Assembly (NCBI GenBank): GCA_964558315.1
Contig: CAZLCL010000005.1
Coordinates: 1 to 30,186 of the forward strand
Reading direction: 5' to 3'
DNA: 30,186 nt
DNA from: MWCM01 sp964558315
GTDB taxonomy: Bacteria; Patescibacteriota; UBA1384; XYA2-FULL-43-10
Shown here in pieces: positions 14,123 through 21,692 of this stretch (position 1 is the first letter of the stretch; each line of letters begins with the position of its first letter). The position numbers were made by a program, and so were the translations under genes. A model generated the notes under the pieces. That model did no database searches and had not been told where the DNA came from. It worked only from the letters and a program-made list of their open reading frames with translations.

Positions 14123-16068
14123 TTATAATAAATCAGTTGGGTCTACATCCCATGTTAAATTCAAATTATTTTTCCATAATTCGCGAAGAGTATTCAATTT
14201 GATTACTTTCTCATTATTCTTTTGTGATTTGGAAGTTGTTTGGTGATTGTTGTTTGATTCTTGATAATTTATCAAATCGTTGGGCAATTTGATTATTGTA
14301 TGATACCTCCACTTGTTTCGGAGACGCTGAAAAAAACATAGACCGGGACCAATAAATTGCAAATTAAGATTTTCTAATTCTGGTAGAATCTTTTCGATGT
14401 TTTTGAGAGCCTTATCCTGTTTTTCATCTTCAGATATTACTCTTATCAGATGCGAGAATGGGGGATAGCCATGTTTTTTACGATTAATAATTTCAGTTTC
14501 GTAAAAAGCATTGAAGTCGTGCTGAGAGGCCGCTAATATTGCGCGGGAATTCGGCCAATAAGTTTGAATGATGGTCTGCCCAATGTCTTTATCTCGGCCG
14601 CTTCGACCAGAAACTTGTGTTACAAGACGAAAAATCTTTTCGCTAGCTCTAAAATATGGTAAGTGTAAGCCGGTGTCGGCAGATATTATCCCAACCAAAT
14701 TTACATCTGGCATGTCAAATCCCTTAGATATCATTTGAGTCCCTATGGCAATATCAAAGCGATGATTTTTAAAATCATCATAAAATTTTTGGTAATCTGT
14801 TTTGTTTTTGATATTTTCTGCATCAACTCTGGCAATTTTTGCATTAGGGAAAAGCCTTTTAACTTCCTGTTCAATTTTTTCTACGCCAGCTCCAAAAAAT
14901 TTAATTTTTAAGCCATTGCAGGCAGGACAAACTGAAGGAACTGGCGATCTATAATTGCAGTGGTGGCAATAAAGGTATGAGTTAGTATTTATGTGATGGA
15001 CAAGAGGAATATCACAATTCGGACAGTTTATTACCTCTCCGCAATCGCGGCAAGAAACAAAAGTTGAGGAGCCGCGACGGTTAAGAAATAAGATCGCTTG
15101 TTTTTTACTTTTTAAGACACTATTTAATGCTTCCTGCATTTTGTTTGAGATGGGAGAAAAATTATTACTTTTCATCTCATTTTTTAAATCAACTATCACC
15201 GAGCTTGGCATTAGCATTTTGTTAAAACGAGTTCGAAGTTTGTGTAGCATATACCTACCGCTATTGGCTTTATAAAATGTTTCTATGCGTGGTGTGGCAC
15301 TACCAAGAACTAACATTGCGCCCATCTCTTTAGACATCTGCTCTGCCAAATTAACGGCGTGATATCTGGGAGCTTGATCTTGCTTATAAGAATCTTCATG
15401 CTCTTCATCAATAATAATTATTCCGATATTCGGATTTGGAATAAGTAGAGCCGATCTTGGTCCGATTATGACTTTTCTAGCTCCATTTAAAAATTCAAAG
15501 TAAGCTTTATATTTTTCACCGCGTGATAAATTAGAGTGGATTAAAGACACATCGTCTTTAAAAACTTTTTTAAAACGTTCAATGTTTTGGGGAGTAAGTA
15601 TAATTTCCGGCACTAAAACAACACAGCTTTTATCCTTTTTAATTGTTTCAAGACAAAGCTGAATATAGATCTCTGTTTTTCCACTACCCGTTACCCCGTG
15701 AATTAAATGAGGTTTTTTGTTGCCAGTTTTTATGATTTCTTGAAAAATTTCATTTTGAACATCGGAAAGTTTTTTATGATTAACATAATTAGCCTGGTTT
15801 TTATTAAGACAAACTTTTGGTGGTCTCTTCATGGTTGGTGGCAGAAAAAGCGAGAGCGCTTCTCCTTGTGTGCAGAGATAATTATTAGCCATCCAATCAA
15901 TTATCTCGAAGAAAGAAGGGTCAACTCTGAGAGAATTATCAATCGAAATTATCGGCTTAACAGTATATTGAGTGTTGATACCTGTTTCTGAATTTTTTAT
16001 ACTTCGGACAACTCCTCTGACATTTTTTTTACCAAAAGGCACTAAAACAATTGAACCAATCATAATAT
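14123..16068 (-). CDS. priA: Primosomal protein N' (PriA helicase), 5' end missing
   Basis: About 648 residues before the assembly gap. PriA restarts stalled forks by loading the primosome. Seen: the end of the 3'-DNA-binding domain (GSIVLVPFGKKNVRGVV), Walker A HGVTGSGKTEIYIQ, the DEEH box in IIIIDEEHEDSYKQDQAPRYH, LGSATPRIET, the zinc-binding cysteines CRDCGEVINCPNCDIPLVHH...CHHCNYRSPVPSVCPACNG, and helicase motifs GTQMISKGFD and QVSGRSGRDKDIG. The first 20-30 residues of the family are absent and should lie in the gap; an ATG at 16063 exists but is too late. The continuous frame running through the Ns into Memo is an artefact of gap size, not a fusion. Near the C-terminus is an N/Q/K-rich segment (QESNNNHQTTSKSQKNN). 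Confidence 0.93.
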
Positions 16069-16168
16069 NNNNNNNNNNNNNNNNNNNNNNNNNNNNNNNN
16101 NNNNNNNNNNNNNNNNNNNNNNNNNNNNNNNNNNNNNNNNNNNNNNNNNNNNNNNNNNNNNNNNNNNN
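16069..16168. other. Assembly gap (100 N) between priA and Memo genes
   Basis: One hundred Ns of nominal length. The missing DNA must hold at least the last 35-50 codons of the Memo gene and the first 20-30 of priA, so the true gap is probably longer than 100 bases. It might contain further genes. Confidence 0.95.
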
Positions 16169-16852
16169 CGAACGATATCCGCACTCTCCCGCTTCTTCTT
16201 GTAGATCTTCGTTTATTGTCAACAGTTTTTCAAGTTGATTACTGCTAATAGTATCAGAAATCTGTTTATCAAAAAGCTTTCCAACAAATTCGGCTCCATT
16301 TTCAAATATTCTATGCGATAAATCTCCCGATGATACCAACGCCACATTTGTATCTGAACGATTAATTAAATTGCCGATACACTCTCCAAAACGTATATGC
16401 ATAGATCTGCTAAGCATTGAATAACCTATCACCACGATCTTGAGTGATGACGGCAGATGATTTTGCAAGTGGTATAATGGGACCATAACCCCATGGTCAA
16501 GGGGATATACCTCTCCCTGATTGTGCAAGCGAACAGGAATTTTATGTTTATCTGTAATTTGATAGATCATTTGTGCAAGATGGATATCTATTTCTTTAGA
16601 TATTGAAATCTGTGGAGCATCAAATTGGGAAAAATCTCCTTCAGCTCTTAAGCCTAAAGAAATCGTCATAGCATATGGATGAATCGAAGTATGTGGAGAA
16701 ATAATTAATAATGTATCAATATCAACATCTTCGATTGCAGAAGCAATTTTTTTATAACCGTTTATTGTGCCCCGACAGCGCTTAATATTTTCCTTTCCAA
16801 TTTCTGGAACCGAAATTGGCGGATGAGGTAAAAAAGTAGCAAATACTAACAT
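16169..16852 (-). CDS. AmmeMemoRadiSam system protein B (Memo family), 3' end missing
   Basis: 228 residues before the gap; the family is usually 260-290. Memo proteins share the fold of class III extradiol dioxygenases and bind a metal. Conserved positions seen: ATFLPHPPISVPEIG near the N-terminus, LLIISPHTSIHPY, YPLDHGVMVPLYHL (DHG motif) and ALVSSGDLSHR. The bacterial role is not established; the gene is often found with AMMECR1 and a radical-SAM gene, neither of which is visible here, though they could lie in the gap. A good AAGGAGA ribosome binding site precedes the ATG. The start is 62 nt from that of the divergent der gene. Confidence 0.85.
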
Positions 16853-16860
16853 CTTTCTCC

Positions 16861-16889
16861 TTGATTCTTTCCTTAATTACTGTTATCAT
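16861..16889 (+). promoter_or_regulatory. der promoter
   Basis: TTGATT (16861-16866), a 17-bp spacer and TATCAT (16884-16889), 25 bp before the der ATG. The short distance implies a leader of about 19 nt. It lies in the 62-bp divergent region shared with the Memo gene. Confidence 0.6.
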
Positions 16890-16914
16890 ATCGAGATTAG
16901 TTAAAAAGATAAAT

Positions 16915-18222
16915 ATGAACAACAAGAGCGAAACAATTATTGCGATCATAGGAAGACCGAATGTTGGTAAATCAACCCTGTTTAATAGATTAATTAAAGA
17001 TCACAAGGCCATTGTAAGCGATGAGCCAGGCACAACTAGAGACAGGCTTTATTCGACTTTGTTTTGGCGTGATAAAAAGTTTTTGTTGGTTGATACTGCA
17101 GGATTACACGAACGAGATAACAATGATTTGGATCTGCAAGCTATAGAATCAACAAAGATTGCAATTAACGAGGCAGAGATTATCTTATTTGTAGTTGATG
17201 GAAAAAACGGATTAAATGAAATTGATTTTCAGATTTCTAAAATGTTAAAAAAACTTAAAAATGTCATATTAGTTATTAATAAGTGTGACAATAACTTTAA
17301 TCTCGATAAATACATTCATTTTAAACGACTCGGTATTGAAAAAATCTCTTTGGTCTCGGCAATTAGCGGTAAAAACAGCGGTGATTTGTTAGATGATATA
17401 TATCATCTCAATACAATTAATAATCAAAATTATCTTTCTGTTCCACAGAGTCAGGATGATATTAATGTTTCGATCATTGGCAGGCCGAATGCGGGAAAAT
17501 CAACATTAATAAACAATATTATTGGAGAAAAACGAGTAATCATTTCAGATATCCCTGGAACTACCAGAGACGCGCAAGATTTTGTTATTAGCCATAAAGG
17601 TAAAAAAATCAAAATCACTGATACTGCCGGTTTACGAAAAAAAAGTAAGGTGGCATTTCGTTCTGTTGAGAGCTATGCCATGATGCGTTCTATGAAAGCG
17701 ATCCATGATTCAAAAGTGGTAGTTTATCTGATAGATGGAGAAGAGGGTATAGTATCTTTTGATCAGTCTTTGTTGGGTGAGATTGCTGAGCGGGGGAGAT
17801 CAATAATTTTAGCAATAAACAAAATTGACAAGTGGGCTGATTGTCAAAAAAAGATGTCTATCTATTTGCATCAATTACAGGAAAAATTAAATTTTATGCC
17901 TTGGCTACCGGTTGTTTTTATCTCTGCGCAAGAAGGGTCAAATGTAAAAGCGCTGTTAAATCAAATTGTTGAGGTTTATTGCGAAAGGTTTATTACAATT
18001 AAAGATGAAGATTGCAACGAATTATTTGATCAGGCCAAACGGAATAATTCGCAGATACAATATATAAAAAATCTAAAATTTATTAAGAATGATCCACCTG
18101 TGTTTAAAATAAAAATCGCCAAGAATAAAAAGCCTCATTTTTCTCATCTGCGATATTTAGAGAACAAAATTAGAGATAGTTATGCTTTTAGGGGTTGCCC
18201 TATTTTTATTGATTGGCGCTAA
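16915..18222 (+). CDS. der: Ribosome-assembly GTPase Der (EngA)
   Basis: 435 residues, exactly family size. Der has two tandem GTPase domains and a C-terminal KH-like domain and acts in 50S subunit maturation. Domain 1: GRPNVGKS (13-20), DEPGTTRDR, DTAGL, NKCD. Domain 2: GRPNAGKS, DIPGTTRD, DTAGLRKKSKV, NKIDKW. The C-terminus SHLRYLENKIRDSYAFRGCPIFIDWR is the typical KH end. ATG 16915 is chosen because it yields the normal N-terminus and follows the promoter; an upstream TTG at 16861 coincides with the -35 element. Its end overlaps that of convergent lepB by 4 nt. Confidence 0.95.
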   Translation: MNNKSETIIAIIGRPNVGKSTLFNRLIKDHKAIVSDEPGTTRDRLYSTLFWRDKKFLLVDTAGLHERDNNDLDLQAIESTKIAINEAEIILFVVDGKNGLNEIDFQISKMLKKLKNVILVINKCDNNFNLDKYIHFKRLGIEKISLVSAISGKNSGDLLDDIYHLNTINNQNYLSVPQSQDDINVSIIGRPNAGKSTLINNIIGEKRVIISDIPGTTRDAQDFVISHKGKKIKITDTAGLRKKSKVAFRSVESYAMMRSMKAIHDSKVVVYLIDGEEGIVSFDQSLLGEIAERGRSIILAINKIDKWADCQKKMSIYLHQLQEKLNFMPWLPVVFISAQEGSNVKALLNQIVEVYCERFITIKDEDCNELFDQAKRNNSQIQYIKNLKFIKNDPPVFKIKIAKNKKPHFSHLRYLENKIRDSYAFRGCPIFIDWR

Positions 18223-18929
18223 GAAAATGACAATATTTTGTTTAGTGAAGCTAATATTTGATTAGATTTCAACCAAGAAAGACCGTGGTAAACGATCTTT
18301 TTCTGCACTCCAAACTTATCAAGTGGTTTTAAGGTTAACCATGCTCTGCCAATAATATTAGTTTTTGGTAATATCCCCCATTCGCGAGAGTCTGATGAGT
18401 GCTCTCTATTGTCTCCCATCACAAAATATTCATCCTGGCCTAATTTTTTTGAAAATTTTTCTCTGGATTGTGTTAATGTTTTTACATTAGAAGCCAAATA
18501 AGCTGATTCGTTTAAAATAACTCCACTGGGGTGCTCTTGGTTGATAATCTTTATCTGGCTATTCTCTATCTCTATGGTCTCACCGGGCAAAGCAATCACT
18601 CTTTTGATAAAATTGGTAGTGGGGTTGTTGGGATATTTAAAAATTACTACATCACCCCTATTGGGTTCGCCGATAAAGTAGTGAAGTTTCTCTGCCAAAA
18701 GGTATTCCTGATCAATAAAATTTGGTAGCATTGAACCGCCTTCGACGATAAAAGGCTGGATTAAAAAATAACGGATAGAAAATGCTATAATAAATACAAT
18801 AACACCGGTTTTGATTAGATCCCAAATAAACATTAAAAAATCACCAGCAGGATCTTTTTTTAGGGGAATATCGTTGAGCATTTCACCGTTTGATATTTCT
18901 TCAATTTTTTTGGTATTTTTAAAAAACAT
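18219..18929 (-). CDS. lepB: Signal peptidase I
   Basis: 236 residues from ATG 18929 (a TTG at 18932 is the alternative). The type I leader peptidase cleaves Sec and Tat signal peptides on the outer face of the membrane. One N-terminal transmembrane helix (about 39-58) follows a basic/acidic cytoplasmic segment. The catalytic serine S66 is in VEGGSMLPNF and the catalytic lysine K109 in NFIKRVIALPGE. The box E motif GDNREHSSDSREWG is intact. It is divergent from lgt, so two export and lipoprotein genes share the intergenic region 18930-19037. The tail overlaps der by four bases, so the two convergent transcripts must overlap. Confidence 0.95.
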   Translation of the reverse strand: MFFKNTKKIEEISNGEMLNDIPLKKDPAGDFLMFIWDLIKTGVIVFIIAFSIRYFLIQPFIVEGGSMLPNFIDQEYLLAEKLHYFIGEPNRGDVVIFKYPNNPTTNFIKRVIALPGETIEIENSQIKIINQEHPSGVILNESAYLASNVKTLTQSREKFSKKLGQDEYFVMGDNREHSSDSREWGILPKTNIIGRAWLTLKPLDKFGVQKKIVYHGLSWLKSNQILASLNKILSFS

Positions 18930-18965
18930 CAATATATTATATATTATAACAATATTGTAAACGAC

Positions 18966-18996
18966 TTGACATTACTGGTCAATAAGAGATTATAAT
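18966..18996 (+). promoter_or_regulatory. lgt operon promoter
   Basis: Perfect TTGACA (18966-18971) and TATAAT (18991-18996), though the spacer is 19 bp, longer than ideal. An ATTATA one step upstream gives 17-18 bp. Transcription would start near 19003, about 35 nt before lgt. Confidence 0.6.
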
Positions 18997-19037
18997 TTTA
19001 GAAAAAGAATTTAATATTTTGTAAATAATGAGGAAAT

Positions 19038-19772
19038 ATGCCACTGCTTTTTAAGATCGGAAATATAAATTTTTACACATATGGCCTATTTTTAGTTATT
19101 GCTATCTCCCTGTCTGGTTATTTAATGCATCGCCATGCTAGAAAGCAGGGAAAAAATAAAGATGTGATTTTTGACTTCATAATATTTCCATTGTTGGCCG
19201 GACTAATTGCGGCGAAAATTACATACTACTATATGTATCTACAGGAATATGGTTCGTTTTCTGACATTATTATCTCTTGGCATGGAGGGATGGTGTCTTG
19301 GGGAGGATTTGTGGCGGCAATTGTAGTTTTATTGATCGTCGCCAAAAGATATAAAGAGCCTCCTCTTTATTGGCTGGATTTGTATTCTATTTACTCACTG
19401 CTTGGATTGTCAATCGGCAGGTTGGGGTCGTTCATCTCTGGAGAGTATGCGGGCAGTCCAACAAATTCAATATTGCAAATTAAAGGGGTTCACCCTGTAA
19501 CGCTTTATGAATCAATCTTGTTATTAATGTTATTCATAGTTTTTATTACCATTTACAATAAAAAAGGTCATAAAAAGAATGGTAGTTATTTTGTTTCTAT
19601 GTTACTATTGTATTCCATCGTTAGATTTTTTATGGACATATTTAGGACAGATACAAAATATTTATGGGGCTTGAGTTTAACTCAAATCATAACAACCGTA
19701 ATAATTATCGGGACAATATTATTCTTAAGTGGAAGATTGTTTTTCCGGAAGGGAGTGAAGAATGTTGGATAA
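19038..19772 (+). CDS. lgt: Prolipoprotein diacylglyceryl transferase
   Basis: 244 residues, multi-pass inner membrane enzyme that attaches diacylglycerol to the lipobox cysteine of prolipoproteins. Seen: an N-terminal IGNINFYTYGLFLVIAI, HGGMVSWGGFVAA (conserved HGG), the Lgt signature GRLGSFISGEYAG, HPVTLYES and the C-terminal RFFMDIFRTD. A GAGG motif precedes the ATG. It leads an overlapping three-gene operon with a DksA/TraR-type protein (11-nt overlap) and lspA, coupling the first two steps of lipoprotein maturation. Confidence 0.95.
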   Translation: MPLLFKIGNINFYTYGLFLVIAISLSGYLMHRHARKQGKNKDVIFDFIIFPLLAGLIAAKITYYYMYLQEYGSFSDIIISWHGGMVSWGGFVAAIVVLLIVAKRYKEPPLYWLDLYSIYSLLGLSIGRLGSFISGEYAGSPTNSILQIKGVHPVTLYESILLLMLFIVFITIYNKKGHKKNGSYFVSMLLLYSIVRFFMDIFRTDTKYLWGLSLTQIITTVIIIGTILFLSGRLFFRKGVKNVG

Positions 19773-20091
19773 AAAGACAATTGAGAAACAGAAAAAGTTG
19801 TTAGAGGAGGAGAAGGAAAGGTTAAAAAACAAGATAAAACAGCTTTCCGAGTTTCCTGATTATGGTAGAAATGAGGATGATAATGCTAAAGAGTTAGCAG
19901 ATTTTGAGAATAATTTAAGCCTTGAAGAGCAGATTAAATTTCTTTTATCAAAAGTTAACAGCGCTCTTAAGGCCATAGATGATGGTAGTTACGGTAAATG
20001 TAAGAAATGTCAGAAGGCTATAGAATCTGGTAGGCTGGAAATTATGCCATATGCGGAATTTTGCATTACATGCCAACGTGAAAAAGCTTAA
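19762..20091 (+). CDS. DksA/TraR-family zinc-finger protein
   Basis: 109 residues. The N-terminal half is a coiled coil (KKTIEKQKKLLEEEKERLKNKIKQL). The C-terminal GSYGKCKKCQKAIESGRLEIMPYAEFCITC is the four-cysteine zinc finger of TraR/DksA proteins. E. coli DksA carries DxxDxA at the coiled-coil tip; here there is NEDDNAKELADFENN, so a similar acidic tip exists. These proteins bind the RNA polymerase secondary channel; whether this one responds to ppGpp is unknown. It overlaps lgt by 11 nt and lspA by 14 nt. Being sandwiched between lipoprotein genes is a recurrent but unexplained layout. Confidence 0.88.
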   Translation: MLDKKTIEKQKKLLEEEKERLKNKIKQLSEFPDYGRNEDDNAKELADFENNLSLEEQIKFLLSKVNSALKAIDDGSYGKCKKCQKAIESGRLEIMPYAEFCITCQREKA

Positions 20092-20476
20092 AAAGAACAA
20101 TTATTTTTTTCTTCTGCTTGCTATAATTTTGGTTCTATGTCAGATAGCTAGTTTTTACACTTATTCAAAGTTCGATACAAAAGTTAACCAAAACCTCTTT
20201 TTTGGATTATATGGGAGTAAAAATTTTGCCATATTGATAAATGTGTCGGTTCTATCGGTTCTTGTATATTTGATTAGATTGAAATTAAATAAATATTTGC
20301 CTTTGTTGCTAATGACGGCAGGACTCGTCTCTAACACCATTGATAGAATATTTTATGGCGGGGTAATTGATTATATTACGATTTGGCAAATCCCAAGCTT
20401 TAATATTGCAGATATCACTATCGTCGCATCTGTTATTTGGATAAGTTTAATACTAATCAAACAAAAAAACGGCTGA
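20078..20476 (+). CDS. lspA: Lipoprotein signal peptidase (LspA), divergent
   Basis: 132 residues from the preferred GTG at 20078 (VKKLKKNNYFF); an ATG at 20051 is in frame but buried in the preceding gene. Four transmembrane helices are predicted. Both catalytic aspartates of signal peptidase II are present: NTIDRIFYGGVIDYI and FNIADI. The N-terminal DxxxK motif of typical LspA is not conserved (the equivalent seems to be CQIAS), and the protein is about 30 residues shorter than usual. It cleaves the signal peptide of lipidated prolipoproteins after Lgt, encoded two genes upstream. The stop codon lies inside the terminator stem. Confidence 0.85.
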   Translation: MKKLKKNNYFFLLLAIILVLCQIASFYTYSKFDTKVNQNLFFGLYGSKNFAILINVSVLSVLVYLIRLKLNKYLPLLLMTAGLVSNTIDRIFYGGVIDYITIWQIPSFNIADITIVASVIWISLILIKQKNG

Positions 20477-20494
20477 TCTGTTCAGCCGTTTTTT
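20464..20494. terminator. Bidirectional intrinsic terminator
   Basis: A 13-bp stem (20464-20476, 20482-20494) with a 5-nt loop. A6 and T6 at its ends let it act on lspA from the left and on rplT from the right. Its left arm includes the last codons and stop of lspA. Confidence 0.85.
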
Positions 20495-20502
20495 CATTAG
20501 AA

Positions 20503-20844
20503 CTAATTAATCTCTTTAATAATTGCCGCAAATGTTTTCGGTTCGTTTTCTGCAATATCAGCTAAAAGCTTACGATTAATCGAAATATTTTTGTCGGATA
20601 ACTTTTTTATAAATTCGGAGTAACTTAAATCGAAACTTCTAACAGCCGCATTAATTTTAATTATCCATAAATTTCTAAAATCTCTTTTTTTATTTTTTCT
20701 GTCTCTATAAGCGTGTTGACCGGCTTTGAGAACGGCTTGTTTGGCTAATTTAAAAACAGTTCGCTTGCGACCCTGATAGCCTTTAGCCATTTTTAAAATT
20801 TTTTTATGTTTAGCGCGTCTAACAACGCCTCTTTTTACTCTCAT
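20503..20844 (-). CDS. rplT: Ribosomal protein bL20
   Basis: 113 residues matching L20 throughout: MRVKRGVVRRAKHKKILKMAKGYQGRKRTVFKLAKQAVLKAGQHAYRDRKNKKRDFRNLWIIKINAA, then the globular C-terminal domain (LSYSEFIKKLSDKNISINRKLLADIA). L20 is essential for early 50S assembly and in many bacteria represses its own operon. Last gene of infC-rpmI-rplT, 45 nt after rpmI, ending at the terminator at 20464. I did not identify an L20-binding mimic of 23S rRNA in the short leader. Confidence 0.96.
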   Translation of the reverse strand: MRVKRGVVRRAKHKKILKMAKGYQGRKRTVFKLAKQAVLKAGQHAYRDRKNKKRDFRNLWIIKINAAVRSFDLSYSEFIKKLSDKNISINRKLLADIAENEPKTFAAIIKEIN

Positions 20845-20889
20845 TTTTATCCTATCCCTTTGCGATTATCGCTTAAAAAGTTATTGATA

Positions 20890-21075
20890 TTAAATATATG
20901 GCAAAAGCCTTTTTATTTTTTTGGTATCACATTTTGCCACGGCTGTTCGCCCTTTTTTGCGAGGAGATTTATGTGTTAAAAGGTGGCTGATTGCCGCTCT
21001 TTGACGCATAATTTTGCCACTGCCGGTGACTTTAATTTTTTTTGACATGGCTTTGTGAGTTTTAAGCTTTGGCAT
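20890..21075 (-). CDS. rpmI: Ribosomal protein bL35
   Basis: 61 residues. MPKLKTHKAMSKKIKVTGSGKI matches the L35 N-terminus, followed by RQRAAISHLLTHKSPRKKGR, where family members have the conserved 'HLLTKKSKKRKR' block. Highly basic. It lies between infC (22 nt) and rplT, the standard order. The usual final 'RLLPYI' is present. Confidence 0.95.
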   Translation of the reverse strand: MPKLKTHKAMSKKIKVTGSGKIMRQRAAISHLLTHKSPRKKGRTAVAKCDTKKIKRLLPYI

Positions 21076-21097
21076 TGTTATCCTTAAAAGTGAAATT

Positions 21098-21613
21098 CTA
21101 TTCTTTTTGTCCTAATATATTGGCTGATATTACATTACCACTCTTTCGGGGTGGGTTTTCGTAGGTGATCCCGGCAATTTCGGCAAAACGAGAAAAAACT
21201 TCCATAGCCTTATTGGCAAAAATGTTTTCTCTGCCCCTTAATCTCATGTTAACTCGAACCTTGAAGTCTTTTTCGAGCCACTCTTTAGTCTGTTCGGCCT
21301 TATATGTCAAGTCATGTTCACCGATTTTTGCAGTAAGCCGAACTTCTTTTAACTCATTCTCCTTTTGCTTAGCCTTTTGTTCCTTGTTTTTTTTGGCTTG
21401 ATCATATTTATACTTACCAAAATCCATAATTTTGCATATGGGTGGCCTAGCATTTGGATTGATCTCGACTAAATCAAGATTCTTTTGTCTGGCTAAATCT
21501 AGAGCTGAATCTCTCTCAATAACCCCAATTTTTTCACCATCCTCATCAATAATAAAAAGGGGTGAAATTCGGATACGCTCATTAGTGCGTGTATAGTGCT
21601 CGAATTTCGCTAT
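21098..21613 (-). CDS. infC: Translation initiation factor IF-3, AUA start
   Basis: 171 residues if initiated at ATA 21613, giving (M)AKFEHYTRTNERIRISPLFIIDEDGEKIGV..., the proper IF3 N-terminal domain. It continues through IERDSALDLARQKNLDLVEINPNARPPICKIMDFGKYKYDQAKKNKEQ and the C-terminal domain (EVRLTAKIGEHDLTYKAEQTKEWLEKDFKV). The only in-frame ATG (21427) would remove the whole N-domain and lie in the middle of the conserved linker. AAAGGAG lies 5 nt upstream of the ATA, and a TAA closes the frame just beyond, so ATA is the only sensible start. Rare starts on infC (AUU in E. coli) allow IF3 to control its own synthesis; the same is likely here. Confidence 0.92.
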   Translation of the reverse strand: MAKFEHYTRTNERIRISPLFIIDEDGEKIGVIERDSALDLARQKNLDLVEINPNARPPICKIMDFGKYKYDQAKKNKEQKAKQKENELKEVRLTAKIGEHDLTYKAEQTKEWLEKDFKVRVNMRLRGRENIFANKAMEVFSRFAEIAGITYENPPRKSGNVISANILGQKE

Positions 21614-21618
21614 TTTTA

Positions 21619-21625
21619 CTCCTTT
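21619..21625 (-). promoter_or_regulatory. infC ribosome binding site
   Basis: AAAGGAG on the minus strand, 5 nt from the ATA codon. It decides the start in the absence of ATG, GTG or TTG in the N-terminal region. It is one of the strongest Shine-Dalgarno motifs in the window. Confidence 0.8.
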
Positions 21626-21629
21626 AATA

Positions 21630-21646
21630 AGTTATCTTAAATAACT
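21630..21646 (-). promoter_or_regulatory. Operator-like palindrome at the infC transcription start
   Basis: A 17-bp near-palindrome with AGTTAT and ATAACT arms (seven of eight pairs), spanning about +1 to +18 of the predicted transcript. It could be a repressor site or a small 5' hairpin. It ends just before the ribosome binding site. Confidence 0.35.
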
Positions 21647-21653
21647 GCAAAAT

Positions 21654-21682
21654 ATGATAACAAAAATATTGTTAGATGTCAA
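21654..21682 (-). promoter_or_regulatory. infC-rpmI-rplT promoter
   Basis: On the minus strand TTGACA (plus 21677-21682), a 17-bp spacer and TATCAT (plus 21654-21659). Transcription would start near 21647, giving a leader of about 34 nt. It lies in the 79 nt between the lipid-kinase-like gene and infC. Confidence 0.75.
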
Positions 21683-21692
21683 ACTTATGCGC

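Noticed and set aside
14123..16852. A single Memo-PriA fusion protein
   Set aside because: The join consists only of Ns of nominal length, and both families are incomplete at the junction.
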